Shown: positions 62,271-62,668 of the stretch, piece after piece | Position numbering within the stretch: position 1 is the stretch's first letter | Layout: the number at the start of each line of letters is the position of its first letter | Notes under the pieces: generated by a model | Database searches by the model: none | What the model was told of the DNA's origin: nothing | Seen by the model: only the letters and a program-made list of their open reading frames with translations | Source: Bradyrhizobium sp. Gha | GTDB taxonomy: Bacteria; Pseudomonadota; Alphaproteobacteria; Rhizobiales; Xanthobacteraceae | Direction: 5' to 3' | DNA: 62,668 nt | NCBI RefSeq assembly: GCF_900113735.1 | Contig: NZ_FOQM01000041.1 | Coordinates: 1-62,668 of the forward strand | Made by a program: the position numbers and the translations under genes

Positions 62271-62668
62271 TTAGAAGTTGCGCTGAGCGCGGAGCATCAT
62301 GGTCAGCGAGTTCTGGTCCTTCAGCTCATAGGTCGCAGCCGGCTTCGCGAAGGCGGCAACAGCAGGAGCAACGATGGCGCCCGAGTACTTCTGGTCGAGC
62401 ATCGTATAGCTCAGGTCAGCCGTGAACGCCAGGTTCTTGACCGGGGTCCAGACGGTGTTGACACCGATCACGCCGATGTTGAAGTCCGGGTTGCAGGTCG
62501 AACCAGCCACGGCAATCGTGGCGAAGTTCGCGCAGATCAGGCCCTTGCTAACGTTGCCGTAGCCCAGATGAGCATAGCCGCCGTAGATGGCGCTCGCCCA
62601 GTTCGGGCTCCAGTTGTGGGTGTAACCACCGCGGAAGCCCCAAGCCTTGGTCGTCTCGATGCCGGTGC
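62271..62668 (-). CDS. Outer-membrane porin, C-terminal part (runs off the window)
   Basis: 132 codons are open to the window edge. The visible part shows barrel strands: TKAWGFRGGYTHNWSPNWAS, then AIYGGYAHLGYGN, FNIGVIGVNTVWTPVKNLAF and SLTMMLRAQRNF. The last residue is phenylalanine, as needed for barrel assembly. The two cysteines (LICANF, STCNPDF) and the pattern fit the abundant porins (Porin_2 type) of Bradyrhizobium and Rhizobium. The start and the loop-3 constriction lie outside the window. Confidence 0.88.
   Translation of the reverse strand, partial: TGIETTKAWGFRGGYTHNWSPNWASAIYGGYAHLGYGNVSKGLICANFATIAVAGSTCNPDFNIGVIGVNTVWTPVKNLAFTADLSYTMLDQKYSGAIVAPAVAAFAKPAATYELKDQNSLTMMLRAQRNF

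Overview
The window is high-GC alphaproteobacterial DNA. Gene content and order, and the intergenic palindromes, point to Bradyrhizobium or a close relative. I infer this from recognised families: a XoxF methanol oxidation cluster, a BJP-1-like class B3 metallo-beta-lactamase, rhizobial-type rhamnose genes and a rhizobial porin. No rRNA, tRNA, CRISPR array or complete insertion sequence was found. An IS4-type transposase runs off the left edge and a porin runs off the right edge.

Region 1 (1-17.6 kb) is a quinoprotein alcohol-oxidation island. It holds a CXXCW-type protein, a XoxJ-like binding protein, a SoxYZ-like carrier and the wreck of its partner zinc hydrolase. It also has a three-gene ABC importer with unknown secreted proteins, an orphan pqqA, and a PQQ dehydrogenase with its cytochrome c and a second binding protein. 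An AraC-type regulator, xoxF, xoxG, glutathione-dependent formaldehyde dehydrogenase and a Gfa protein complete it. Both dehydrogenases carry the Asp-Tyr-Asp signature of lanthanide enzymes. The expected flow is alcohol to aldehyde in the periplasm, electrons to cytochrome c, and cytosolic formaldehyde oxidation through glutathione.

Region 2 (17.6-31 kb) is mixed. It has a two-subunit molybdenum hydroxylase with a Tat signal, a quinoprotein remnant, a group III truncated haemoglobin, 3-hydroxybutyryl-CoA dehydrogenase and an ArsC-like reductase. Tungstate transporter parts TupB and TupA follow without an ATPase. The region ends with an acidic repeat protein, the metallo-beta-lactamase and a GGDEF-EAL protein.

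Region 3 (31-41.5 kb) is histidine utilisation. hutI-hutH-hutU diverge from hutF-hutC around a perfect 20-bp palindrome. An ABC transporter and an M20 amidohydrolase follow. hutG is not in the window, although the HutF route needs a deformylase.

Region 4 (41.5-46.3 kb) carries inositol genes: iolE and iolD diverging from iolG and an inositol-monophosphatase-family gene. Region 5 (46.3-49.1 kb) has an ECF sigma factor with a C-terminal extension, a small partner protein and an MFS exporter.

Region 6 (49.1-62 kb) is L-rhamnose catabolism. rhaD-rhaI diverge from rhaR-rhaT-rhaP-rhaQ-rhaS-rhaK around spaced CAATCA repeats. A Gfo/Idh/MocA oxidoreductase and a TIM-barrel isomerase follow. Strong hairpins without T-runs sit after xoxF, after the hut-linked binding protein and after rhaS, where an abundant periplasmic product is followed by a gene needed in smaller amounts.
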